Below the pieces are notes generated by a model, which did no database searches, was not told where the DNA came from, and was given only the letters and a program-made list of their open reading frames with translations. From an uncultured Clostridia bacterium (GTDB lineage: Bacteria; Bacillota_A; Clostridia; Oscillospirales; Acutalibacteraceae), in NCBI GenBank assembly GCA_937891215.1, contig CALAEU010000191.1, positions 1 through 9,814 on the forward strand: 9,814 bases of DNA, written 5' to 3'. Positions 1 to 7,156 of the stretch are shown piece by piece. Each line of letters starts with the position of its first letter. Position 1 is the first letter of the stretch. A program made the translations under genes and the position numbers.

Positions 1-39
1 AAAAGAGACAATGATTACAAAGAAGAAAAATTTCAATAG
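1..39 (+). CDS. Possible C-terminal tail of a gene entering from the left (partial)
   Basis: Frame 1 reads 12 hydrophilic residues (KRDNDYKEEKFQ) and then TAG at 37-39. The stop is followed within one base by a long hairpin (36-83), which is where a gene end would be expected. A charged tail of this kind is common at protein C-termini. However, frame 2 is also open here, and 12 codons are too few to judge coding. No function can be given. Confidence 0.25.
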   Translation, partial: KRDNDYKEEKFQ

Positions 40-83
40 CCAGAAGCCTTTTCAGACAAAATTCTGAAAAGGCTTCTGACTAT
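36..83. terminator. Long hairpin between convergent gene ends, possible bidirectional terminator
   Basis: The arms at 41-55 and 64-78 are a perfect 15-bp inverted repeat (CAGAAGCCTTTTCAG) around an 8-nt loop. Four more pairs (36-39 with 80-83) extend the stem past a single C/A mismatch. It lies 5 to 10 bases beyond the TGA of the minus-strand gene at 89-298. On the minus strand the stem is followed by a T-rich stretch (rc of 24-35), but there is no ideal T-run on either side. Confidence 0.6.
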
Positions 84-88
84 ATTAT

Positions 89-298
89 TCAATTAATGAA
101 AGCACCATTCTCATCTCTCAACCCTACAAGTGTTTCGTACTGGTAAGAAAGAGTGCTTGCTTTTTGTTTATGGTAATTTATTTTACCCTGAATTTTTTTG
201 CTTTGCTTTTCATTGGAATCATTTAATTGCTTTTTAAGAAGATTTATGCAATGCCAATGATACTCAATCAGTAAATAAAACTTTTTTCTTAATAACAT
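89..298 (-). CDS. Small hypothetical protein, 69 aa
   Basis: I do not recognise this protein. It is accepted as a real gene for two reasons. A good ribosome site (AAAGGGG) lies about 8-12 nt before its ATG at 298, and a strong hairpin lies immediately after its TGA. The product is basic and predicted mostly helical: an N-terminal amphipathic stretch rich in L, Y, W and H (residues about 7-25), a polar Lys/Gln/Asn-rich middle, and a second helix-like part ending in GAFIN. There are no cysteine pairs, no signal peptide and no clear membrane span. A TATAAT lies on the minus strand at 405-400, but no properly spaced -35 was found. If that promoter is used, the leader would contain the 7-bp repeat tract at 344-399. 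Function unknown. Confidence 0.55.
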   Translation of the reverse strand: MLLRKKFYLLIEYHWHCINLLKKQLNDSNEKQSKKIQGKINYHKQKASTLSYQYETLVGLRDENGAFIN

Positions 299-343
299 TT
301 TTACGACCCCTTTAATATGTTTTGTTTTTAATCAGTAGTTCAA

Positions 344-399
344 TGCCTGATGCCTGATGTCTAATACCTAACACCTAGCACCTAACACCTGATACCTGT
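344..399. repeat. Tandem heptamer repeat, 8 copies (consensus YRCCTRA)
   Basis: There are eight contiguous 7-bp units with no indels: TGCCTGA, TGCCTGA, TGTCTAA, TACCTAA, CACCTAG, CACCTAA, CACCTGA, TACCTGT. The central CCT or TCT core is kept in every copy, and variation is confined to the Y/R positions. The tract lies in non-coding DNA between the divergent genes at 89-298 and 651-1946, on the 5' side of the small gene. It resembles the heptanucleotide short tandem repeats known from cyanobacteria and some other bacteria. Its function is unknown. Confidence 0.85.
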
Positions 400-581
400 A
401 TTATACATAACTTGCTTGTCGAAAAAGGTCACTTCGTGTAAAAAATATAAAAAATTTTAAGAAAAACACAATATTTAGGGTGTTTTTTTAGAAAAACAGG
501 TATTTTAGTCAATATTTAGAATATAAAATAAAAAACAGAGTTATTTGGTTTTACAAAGTTTCACAAATTTTCAATTATTTA
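400..581. other. AT-rich intergenic spacer with weak hairpin and short direct repeats
   Basis: No gene is seen here. A weak hairpin (AAAAACAC at 462-469 with GTGTTTTT at 480-487, followed by more T) could act as a terminator-like fold in either direction. Two direct repeats are visible: CAATATTTAG at 469-478 and 510-519, and GAAAAACA at 461-468 and 491-498. The rest is A/T-rich sequence, typical of the upstream flank of a Firmicute promoter. Confidence 0.5.
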
Positions 582-610
582 TTGCATTGTTTTTGTTTTT
601 TTAGTATAAT
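582..610 (+). promoter_or_regulatory. Sigma-A promoter of the PHP-domain gene
   Basis: The -35 is TTGCAT (582-587) and the -10 is a perfect TATAAT (605-610), with an ideal 17-bp spacer. Transcription would start near 617, giving a leader of about 35 nt that contains the ribosome site at 637-642. An A/T-rich upstream region is consistent with an UP-like element. Confidence 0.8.
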
Positions 611-650
611 AACCGTATGTGATATTTTGAAAATTTAAGGGGTGGTCTTT

Positions 651-1946
651 GTGACAACAAAAAAACTCATTTCAATAGTTTTAGTTTTGTTCACATTGTT
701 AAATGTATTATCTGTTTCAGTATTTGCAAAAAATACTGTTTCTTACACTATAACAAGTCCTTATGAAACTGTAGATTGGGATACATATAAACAGTATAAA
801 ACTCAACTTCATGCTCATACACTTTATAGTGATGGGTTTATGGATGTTAAAGATGTTGTCGAAGAATATTACAGACAAGATTACGATATTCTCGCAATTA
901 CAGATCATGGTGTTGTAAATAAAGGCTGGGACGAAATGCCTGAAATGTTACCTATTATTGGTTACAACAAACTTTTATATGATTTAAGCCCTGTTTCAAA
1001 AGAACGCTATGAAGAAATTACAACTGGTGTAGGCAGAGATGGCAGACCAATGCTTGATGTTAATCAGGGTATTGAAATGAATGGCGTTGTTATGAGAAAA
1101 AACCATGTTAATGGTTTCTTCTGTGGTGCTTTCCAGGGCGACTGGGGTGAAGAGGAAGACTATATTTCACCTGTTAAAGCAACCCATGAAGCAGGTGGTA
1201 TTTCATTTATTGCTCACCCGGGCGATTTCTATTCAATAAATGGTAATCGTGAAAGAGCAGAAGACTATAATTATTTAAATATTTATATTGAACCACTTTT
1301 AGAGTACGAGTCTTGCGTTGGTCTGGAAATATTCAATGAACGAGATACTGTTGCCGGTGCGGACAGAATTATTTGGGATAATGTTTTAATGTACACAGTA
1401 CCACGCGGTAAGGTTGCATGGGGATTTTCAAACGATGACTCACACGTTATTGAGAATATAGGTGTTACAGCAGAAATTATGCTTATGCCCGAACTTTCAA
1501 ATGATGCTTTGAGAACTGCTATGGAAAATGGTGCATTTTTTGCTTGCTCTCGTATTGCAAGAAATGAAATGGGCGATGAGTTTGAAGGTAACGGAAATTA
1601 CGCAAAAATAGAAAGAATAACTGTTGATGAAGAACAGGATATTATTACAGTTACAGCGAATAATTATGATACAATTGAATGGATTTCTGATGGTGAAATT
1701 ATTGCAACAGGTAATATTTTCAATCTCAGAGAAAATAGTAGTAAATTAGGTTCCTATGTCCGTTTCCAGATTAAAAACGATGGTGGTATTGTGATGTCAC
1801 AACCATTCGTTTGCGATGATGGAAATATGGAAGCGAAAATGATACCTGAAATAGAGGTAGAGCCATTGAACTTCTTTGAAAGAATAGTGGAGGCAGTAAG
1901 AAAAACTATTTTAGGTGAATTATTCTACAGAATGTTTTGGCTTTGA
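651..1946 (+). CDS. Exported PHP-domain metal-dependent phosphoesterase
   Basis: The 431-aa product has a signal peptide: positive N-terminus (TTKK), hydrophobic core and likely cleavage after VFA near residue 26, so it should act outside the membrane. The PHP (polymerase and histidinol phosphatase) fold is complete in its metal ligands, counted from the GTG at 651: HAH (54, 56), TDH (D85, H86), GIE (E142), AHPGD (H189), LEIFN (E226) and DDSH (D263, H265). Such proteins hydrolyse phosphoesters using two or three metal ions, but the substrate cannot be told. After about residue 300 comes a beta-rich domain and an amphipathic hydrophobic C-terminus ending FYRMFWL. GTG at 651 is chosen over the GTG at 642 because AAGGGG (637-642) sits 8 nt before 651 and overlaps 642. 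Monocistronic: own promoter at 582-610 and own terminator at 1969-2006. Confidence 0.85.
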   Translation: MTTKKLISIVLVLFTLLNVLSVSVFAKNTVSYTITSPYETVDWDTYKQYKTQLHAHTLYSDGFMDVKDVVEEYYRQDYDILAITDHGVVNKGWDEMPEMLPIIGYNKLLYDLSPVSKERYEEITTGVGRDGRPMLDVNQGIEMNGVVMRKNHVNGFFCGAFQGDWGEEEDYISPVKATHEAGGISFIAHPGDFYSINGNRERAEDYNYLNIYIEPLLEYESCVGLEIFNERDTVAGADRIIWDNVLMYTVPRGKVAWGFSNDDSHVIENIGVTAEIMLMPELSNDALRTAMENGAFFACSRIARNEMGDEFEGNGNYAKIERITVDEEQDIITVTANNYDTIEWISDGEIIATGNIFNLRENSSKLGSYVRFQIKNDGGIVMSQPFVCDDGNMEAKMIPEIEVEPLNFFERIVEAVRKTILGELFYRMFWL

Positions 1947-1968
1947 TTTGTTAAAACTATAATTATTC

Positions 1969-2006
1969 AAACGCACCTGTAACGTAATGGTTTCAGGTGC
2001 GTTTTC
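1969..2006 (+). terminator. Rho-independent terminator of the PHP-domain gene
   Basis: A perfect 11-bp stem (AAACGCACCTG at 1969-1979 with its complement at 1994-2004) encloses a 14-nt loop and ends in a GTTTTC tail. It starts 22 bp after the stop codon. Confidence 0.8.
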
Positions 2007-2031
2007 AGTTGTAAACTTTTTATAACATTTT

Positions 2032-2048
2032 ATTGGTATAGATTGTAA
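2032..2048 (+). promoter_or_regulatory. Copy 1 of a 17-bp word shared with the oadB-like promoter
   Basis: ATTGGTATAGATTGTAA matches 16 of 17 bases of ATTGGTATAAATTGTAA at 7163-7179. Here it covers the -35 of the citrate synthase promoter. It may be an operator for a common regulator, which is inference only. Confidence 0.4.
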
Positions 2049-2071
2049 AGTTTATAAATATACATTATAAT
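2043..2071 (+). promoter_or_regulatory. Likely sigma-A promoter of the citrate synthase gene
   Basis: The -35 is TTGTAA (2043-2048, four of six bases) and the -10 is a perfect TATAAT (2066-2071), with a 17-bp spacer. This puts the start of transcription near 2078, about 40 nt before the ATG. The -35 lies inside the shared word at 2032-2048. Confidence 0.65.
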
Positions 2072-2119
2072 TGTATTAAAATAAATTTGATTTTTAAAAT
2101 GGGTAAAGGAAGTGATATT

Positions 2120-3448
2120 ATGAGTTTTCAGGACTTTATAAATTACGCGAAAAGCAAAGAACAAACAGTAAGAGAAAATGACAAAATCGCACCGGAATTA
2201 TATGTAAAACATTCAGTAAATAAAGGTCTTCGCGATATAAATGGTAATGGTGTTGTTACAGGTCTTACAAATATTTCAAAAATTGTAGCAAGTAAAACAG
2301 TAAACGGGGTAAAAGAACCATGTGATGGTGAACTCTGGTACCGTGGTTACAGAGTACAGGATTTAATAAATAATTTAGGCGAGGATGAATTAGGTTTTGA
2401 AAAAATCGCATATTTATTACTTCTTGGTGAAATGCCGACAAGTGAACAAGAAAAAGAATTCAGTAAACATATAGGCGATTTAAGGTGTTTACCGCAGAAT
2501 TTTACACGCGATGTCATTATGAAAGCCCCATCTGCTGATATTATGAATTCAATTACAAGAAGTATTTTAACACTTGCTTCTTACGACAAACAGGCGCTCG
2601 ACACCTCTGTTGATAATGTGTTAAGACAATGTATTCAGTTGATTGCTGAATTTCCACTTCTTGCAATTTATGCTTACCATGCATATAATTACTCAGAACT
2701 TCAGGACAGTATGATTATTCATCGGCCTGACCCTATGCTTTCAACAGCAGAAAATCTTCTTATGATGTTAAGACCAGATAAAAAATATACAAAAACAGAA
2801 GCAAAGGTGCTTGATACTGCTTTAATTCTTCATATGGAGCATGGTGGCGGTAACAACTCAACTTTCACAACAAGAGTTGTCACATCTTCGGGTTCAGACA
2901 CTTACTCTACAATTGCTGCGGCTATGTCGTCTCTTAAAGGTCCTAAGCACGGCGGTGCTAATATAAAAGTTATGGAAATGATGGATGATATAAGAGCGAA
3001 TGTAAAAGATATTACTGACAAAGATGAAGTGAAATCATACCTTACAAAGATTATTGACAAAGAAGCATTTGACAAAAAAGGTCTTGTTTATGGTATGGGA
3101 CACGCAGTTTATTCACTCTCTGACCCAAGAGAAAGAGTTTTCAGAAGCTATGTTGAGGCACTCGCAAAAGAAAAGGGCAGAGATAAAGATTTAATTCTTT
3201 ATGAAAATATAGAAGAATTAGCACCCGTGTTAATTTCACAAAAGAGAAAAATTTACAAGGGTGTCAGTCCTAATGTCGATTTTTATAGCGGTTTTGTTTA
3301 CGATATGTTAGGTATTCCGTCTGAACTTTATACTGCAATATTTGCTATTGCGAGAATTGTTGGTTGGTCTGCTCACAGAATTGAAGAAATAATTTGTGCC
3401 GACAAAATTATAAGACCATCATATTTAAGTATTATGGAGGAAAATTAG
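2120..3448 (+). CDS. Citrate synthase (Si-type fold)
   Basis: Condenses acetyl-CoA and oxaloacetate to citrate in the cytoplasm, the entry to 2-oxoglutarate/glutamate synthesis. The 442-aa product carries the whole active site. By alignment to the pig enzyme: EHGGGN (H241 = H238), GPKHGGAN (catalytic H277 = H274), GMGHAV (catalytic H328 = H320), DPR (R337 = R329), PNVDFYSG (catalytic D387 = D375), AIAR (R412 = R401) and IIRP (R432 = R421). A methylcitrate synthase cannot be fully excluded, but no prp genes are near. The ATG at 2120 is chosen over upstream in-frame TTG 2087 and ATG 2099 because AAAGGAAG (2105-2112) lies 7 nt before it. Its own promoter is at 2043-2071. Its TAG stop coincides with the left end of a MITE-like element, so the native terminator is now at 3749-3791. 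Confidence 0.95.
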   Translation: MSFQDFINYAKSKEQTVRENDKIAPELYVKHSVNKGLRDINGNGVVTGLTNISKIVASKTVNGVKEPCDGELWYRGYRVQDLINNLGEDELGFEKIAYLLLLGEMPTSEQEKEFSKHIGDLRCLPQNFTRDVIMKAPSADIMNSITRSILTLASYDKQALDTSVDNVLRQCIQLIAEFPLLAIYAYHAYNYSELQDSMIIHRPDPMLSTAENLLMMLRPDKKYTKTEAKVLDTALILHMEHGGGNNSTFTTRVVTSSGSDTYSTIAAAMSSLKGPKHGGANIKVMEMMDDIRANVKDITDKDEVKSYLTKIIDKEAFDKKGLVYGMGHAVYSLSDPRERVFRSYVEALAKEKGRDKDLILYENIEELAPVLISQKRKIYKGVSPNVDFYSGFVYDMLGIPSELYTAIFAIARIVGWSAHRIEEIICADKIIRPSYLSIMEEN

Positions 3449-3706
3449 GGTGAAAGGAATTATCCGAACCATGTTTTTTATAGACGGATTTCCGTTCACT
3501 CTTCGTTAAAATACTCGCAAATCCGTGAAGGATTCGCTCCGTTTTTGCCTTGATTGACCAAAAATCCGTTCTATAAAAAATCTTCGACCTATAAAGCGAA
3601 AGATTTTCATTGGATTTTTTGTGTTGAGGGCGAAGTAAGGCTGAAACGCCAAAAAGACTTGAAAATACTCGCTTTTAGGCAGGTTAGGATAACTCATTTC
3701 ACCCTA
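3446..3706. mobile_element. MITE-like element, 261 bp, with 25-bp terminal inverted repeats and flanking TA
   Basis: The ends 3446-3470 and 3682-3706 are inverted repeats matching at 22 of 25 positions, beginning TAGGGTGAAA and ending TTTCACCCTA. If the outer TA on each side is the target duplication, this is the hallmark of IS630/Tc1/mariner-type non-autonomous elements. Internal inverted repeats are also seen: TTTTTTATAGACGGATTT (3474-3491) pairs with 3562-3580, and AAAATCTTCG (from 3576) pairs with CGAAAGATTTT. AAAATACTCGC occurs twice. It encodes no credible transposase: a 63-codon minus-strand reading frame (3506-3697) has no good ribosome site. The T-A-G of the citrate synthase stop is formed by the TA plus the first G of the element. 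The family assignment is inference. Confidence 0.7.
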
Positions 3707-3748
3707 GAGTGAGTGTATTCGAACAAATATACTTTATCCACTCTAAAC

Positions 3749-3791
3749 AAATTGAGGTAGTGATTTTTGTTCACTATCTCAATTTTATTTT
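3749..3791 (+). terminator. Rho-independent terminator, probably the displaced terminator of citrate synthase
   Basis: A 15-bp stem with one G-U pair (3749-3763 with 3771-3785) and a 7-nt loop is followed by TATTTTTTT. Without the 261-bp element it would lie about 40 bp after the citrate synthase stop, the normal distance. Confidence 0.85.
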
Positions 3792-3868
3792 TTTGAAATT
3801 TGTGGAAAAAACTGTGTGGATATGATAAAATTTAAATGTTATGTTTATATTATAAGGTGGTTTAAATT

Positions 3869-6800
3869 ATGCTTTATAAAAAGAATTCCAGTAAAACATT
3901 AAGTAAAGAACTCTTTAAAAATCCTACAAGCGAATACAGAGGAACACCTTTCTGGGCTTGGAATGATTATTTGACAAAAGACGAACTTTCTCGTCAGATT
4001 GAAATTTTTAACGAAATGGGACTTGGCGGTTTCCATATGCACGTAAGAACAGGTCTTAAAAATCAATATTTAAGCGAAGAATTTATGGGACTTGTAAAAC
4101 ATTGTGTGGAAAAAGCAAAGGACGAAAAAATGCTTGCGTGGCTTTACGACGAAGACCGTTGGCCATCAGGAGCTGCGGGTGGTCTTGTTACTAAAGATGA
4201 AAAATATCGCGCAAGATGCCTTCTTTTCACAACAGAAAAAGATGGCGAAGTAACTGAAAATAACGATTCCCGTGCAGAAGGTGGCAGAAGTGGTAATGGG
4301 AAATTACTTGCTTGTTATGATGTTGTTTTAGATAAAGAGGGATACCTCGAAAGTTATAAGAGGATAAACGAAACAGACGAAGCGAAAGGGACTAAATGGT
4401 ATGCACTTTTAGAAATTAATGGTAAAAGTTCGTGGTATAATGATCAGGCGTATTTAGATACATTAAGTGTTGAAGCAGTTAAAAAGTTCGTAGAAGTTAC
4501 TCACGAAAAATATAAAGAAACAGTAGGTAACGAGTTCGACAAAACTGTTCCTGCAATTTTCACAGATGAACCACAATTTACAAGAAAACAGGTTTTTGAT
4601 AATTCATTTGATACAGACGATGTTTGTATGCCTTGGACTGACAGTGTGGAAGAACTCTACAAAAAAACTTATGGTGTAGATATTTTAGATACTCTTCCTG
4701 AAATTTTCTGGGATTTAAAGAACAGTAAAGCATCACTTCATCGTTACCGTTATCACGATTTTATCGCAGAACTTTTCGCACAGTCTTTTGCCGATACAGT
4801 AGGTAACTGGTGTGGAGAAAACAATGTTGCCTTAACCGGTCATATGATGGAAGAGCCAACTTTAGAAAGTCAGACTGCAGCTTTGGGTGAAGCAATGCGT
4901 TCTTATAGAGGTTTTGGGCTCCCTGGTATAGATATGCTTTGTAATTTGAGAGAATTTACAACAGCAAAACAGGCACAGTCTGCGGTTCATCAGTTCGGTT
5001 ATGAAGGTATTCTTTCAGAACTTTATGGTGTCACTGGTTGGGATTGCGATTTCAGAACATATAAATATCAGGGTGACTGGCAGGCAGCACTTGGTATTAC
5101 AGTAAGAGTTCCACACCTTTCATGGTACGCTATGGCAGGTGAAGCAAAGCGTGACTATCCTGCTTCAATTTCATATCAGTCACCTTGGTATAAAGAGTAT
5201 TCTGCGGTAGAAGACCACTTTGCAAGAGTAAACACCGCACTTACACGTGGAAAACCTATTGTTAAAGTTGGTGTAATTCACCCTGTTGAAAGTTTCTGGC
5301 TTCACTGGGGTCCTAATGATAAGTCTGCAATTTTCCGTGACAGTTGCGACGAAAAATTCCAACAACTTACAGACTGGCTTATTGAAGGTAGCATAGACTT
5401 CAACTTCATTTCAGAATCACTTCTCCCTACTCTTTGTGAAAAGGGAAGTAATCCACTTAAAGTTGGTCAGATGGAATATGACGCTATTGTTGTACCTGCT
5501 TGTGAAACATTAAGAAGTACAACTTTAGAACGCCTTGAAGATTTTAAGAAAAATGGTGGTAAACTTATTTTCTTAGGTGCAGCACCTACACTTTGTGATG
5601 CAGTAGAATCAAACAGAGGTAAAGAGCTTTACGAAAAGAGCATAAATGCTGAATATTCACAGGCGGCAGTTTTAACTGCATTAGATGAAAACAGAACAGT
5701 AACTCTCCGTTTTGCGAATGGTAACCTTACAGATAATCTTCTTTATCAACTCCGTCAGGATAATGATTGCAAATGGCTCTTTGTTGCACACTCCAAAGAA
5801 CCACACAATAAAGATACTGACAGAGGCAGAGATGTAAGAATTACTGTTGAAGGTGAATATATTGTAACAATTTTCGACACACAAAATGGTTTCGAATATC
5901 CGGCAGATGTTACATATATGAATGGAAAAACAATTATAAATGAGCACATTTTTGGTTATGACTCTTTCCTTTATAAATTAGAGGATGGCAAAAAAGAAAA
6001 TGCAACAGATAAAAAGGAAATAAAAGAAGAAATTTTTGATGCACCTTATTATGTTGATTACACACTTTCTGAAGAAAACGCACTTCTTCTTGATATGGCA
6101 GAATATAAATTAGAAGAAGATGAAGAATTCAGCAAGAAAGAAGAAATTTTAAGACTTGACAATATTTTAAGAAATCGTCTCGGCTTGAGAGAGCGTGGCG
6201 GTGCAGTTGTTCAGCCTTGGGTTTATGGCGAAAAAGCACCAATTACAAAAGTTACGCTTAAATATACATTCGAGAGCGAAATAAATTATAGTGGTGCAGT
6301 TTTAGCACTTGAAGATGCAGATAAGGCAGAAATTATCTTTAACGGCAATCCTGTTAAAAATGAAATTATCGGTAATTTCGTTGATATTTCTATATTTAAA
6401 GTGAAACTTCCTGATATTGTAAAGGGAACCAATATTTTGCTTGTAACACTTCCTTTCGGTGAAACACAGAATTTAGAGTCAATGTATCTTTTAGGTGATT
6501 TTGGTGTAAGAGTAATGGGTAGAGATGCAAGAATTATTGCTCTTCCTGAAAAACTTTACTTTGGCGATATTGTAAATCAGGGCTTACCGTTCTTCGGTGG
6601 TAACATTACTTACAAAATTCCTGTTACAGTAAAAAATAATCACCTTACAGTCTGCACATCATTCTATCGTGGTGCGCTTATAACTGCCTCACTTGATAAT
6701 AAGGAATTCGGTAAAATTATTTACCCACCATATAAAGCAGAAATCTCGGCAGAAAATGGTGAGCATATTCTTTCTCTTAAACTTTACACAAACAGATTCA

Positions 6801-6943
6801 ATTCATTTGGTTCTGTTCACCTTTTAGATAAAATGGAACGCTGGCAAGGACCAGATTCATGGAGAAGTGAAGGCAACAGATGGTCTTACGAGTATATCTT
6901 CAAGAGAACAGGTATTCTTAAGACACCAGTTATAAAGAATTGA
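3869..6943 (+). CDS. Glycoside hydrolase family 106-like (alpha-L-rhamnosidase-related) protein
   Basis: A 1024-aa protein with the layout of GH106-type alpha-L-rhamnosidases and their uncharacterised relatives. It has an N-terminal TIM-barrel-like part with PFWAWND (27-33), GGFHMHVRTG (53-62), YDEDRWPSGAAGG (93-105), FTDEPQF (E234), GHMMEEP (E328, E329) and SELYGVTGWDCDFR (E384). The conserved acidic residues are candidates for the acid/base and calcium ligands. A Rossmann-like segment follows (about 461-640, starting VGVIHP), then C-terminal beta-sandwich regions of the sugar-binding kind (about 780-1020). Length is normal for the family. No signal peptide is present, so it should act in the cytoplasm on imported oligosaccharides. 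No transporter or second glycosidase is adjacent. AAGGTGG (3854-3860) lies 8 nt before the ATG. No convincing promoter was found; TATGAT at 3821 is a weak candidate. Family assignment is good, exact substrate uncertain. Confidence 0.8.
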   Translation: MLYKKNSSKTLSKELFKNPTSEYRGTPFWAWNDYLTKDELSRQIEIFNEMGLGGFHMHVRTGLKNQYLSEEFMGLVKHCVEKAKDEKMLAWLYDEDRWPSGAAGGLVTKDEKYRARCLLFTTEKDGEVTENNDSRAEGGRSGNGKLLACYDVVLDKEGYLESYKRINETDEAKGTKWYALLEINGKSSWYNDQAYLDTLSVEAVKKFVEVTHEKYKETVGNEFDKTVPAIFTDEPQFTRKQVFDNSFDTDDVCMPWTDSVEELYKKTYGVDILDTLPEIFWDLKNSKASLHRYRYHDFIAELFAQSFADTVGNWCGENNVALTGHMMEEPTLESQTAALGEAMRSYRGFGLPGIDMLCNLREFTTAKQAQSAVHQFGYEGILSELYGVTGWDCDFRTYKYQGDWQAALGITVRVPHLSWYAMAGEAKRDYPASISYQSPWYKEYSAVEDHFARVNTALTRGKPIVKVGVIHPVESFWLHWGPNDKSAIFRDSCDEKFQQLTDWLIEGSIDFNFISESLLPTLCEKGSNPLKVGQMEYDAIVVPACETLRSTTLERLEDFKKNGGKLIFLGAAPTLCDAVESNRGKELYEKSINAEYSQAAVLTALDENRTVTLRFANGNLTDNLLYQLRQDNDCKWLFVAHSKEPHNKDTDRGRDVRITVEGEYIVTIFDTQNGFEYPADVTYMNGKTIINEHIFGYDSFLYKLEDGKKENATDKKEIKEEIFDAPYYVDYTLSEENALLLDMAEYKLEEDEEFSKKEEILRLDNILRNRLGLRERGGAVVQPWVYGEKAPITKVTLKYTFESEINYSGAVLALEDADKAEIIFNGNPVKNEIIGNFVDISIFKVKLPDIVKGTNILLVTLPFGETQNLESMYLLGDFGVRVMGRDARIIALPEKLYFGDIVNQGLPFFGGNITYKIPVTVKNNHLTVCTSFYRGALITASLDNKEFGKIIYPPYKAEISAENGEHILSLKLYTNRFNSFGSVHLLDKMERWQGPDSWRSEGNRWSYEYIFKRTGILKTPVIKN

Positions 6944-6967
6944 AAATTGAAAGTTGATAATTGAAAA
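6940..6967. repeat. Tandem heptamer repeat, 4 copies (consensus TTGAAAA)
   Basis: Four in-register 7-bp units: TTGAAAA, TTGAAAG, TTGATAA, TTGAAAA. The first copy overlaps the last codon and the TGA stop of the GH106-like gene. It is followed by TTTCGG and a small AAGGC-TTC-GCCTT hairpin (6974-6986). It has the same period as, but a different sequence from, the tract at 344-399. Confidence 0.75.
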
Positions 6968-7018
6968 TTTCGGAAGGCTTCGCCTTGATTATAATTATTG
7001 TTGAATAAAAAAGACTAA

Positions 7019-7075
7019 ATCCTATCATTTGAAACTGGTTTTAATACCAGCTAAAAATGATAGGATGATTTTTAC
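7019..7075 (+). terminator. Rho-independent terminator after the GH106-like gene
   Basis: A perfect 12-bp outer stem (ATCCTATCATTT at 7019-7030 with 7055-7066) holds an inner CTGGT/ACCAG stem-loop and is followed by GATTTTTAC. It lies about 75 bp after the stop codon, beyond the repeat tract and the small hairpin. Confidence 0.8.
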
Positions 7076-7156
7076 TTGCAACTTGCCACTAAAAGAAACT
7101 GTCTTTTTGTATATATAGTTAAAGTTTTGTCAATGCTTTTTTGTAACTACTTATCA

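Noticed and set aside
344..399. CRISPR array
   Set aside because: The repeat units are 7 bp with no spacers; this is a simple tandem repeat.
400..640. Riboswitch or other cis-regulatory RNA upstream of the PHP gene
   Set aside because: The promoter at 582-610 leaves a leader of only about 35 nt, too short for a known riboswitch; upstream hairpins would not be transcribed from it.
642..650. Upstream GTG start for the PHP-domain gene
   Set aside because: This GTG overlaps the AAGGGG ribosome site itself; GTG 651 has the correct 8-nt spacing.
3506..3697. Minus-strand 63-codon frame inside the MITE-like element
   Set aside because: It lies wholly between the inverted repeats, has no convincing ribosome site and has an odd composition (IFRFIGRRFFIERIFG). 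It is better explained as incidental translation of a repeat.
3449..3868. Transposase gene or remnant in the gap after citrate synthase
   Set aside because: No frame shows a DDE-type motif or transposase similarity; only inverted repeats and hairpins are present.
5681..5949. Overlapping minus-strand frames inside the GH106-like gene
   Set aside because: Antisense shadows with biased Ile/Ser/Cys composition and no ribosome site.
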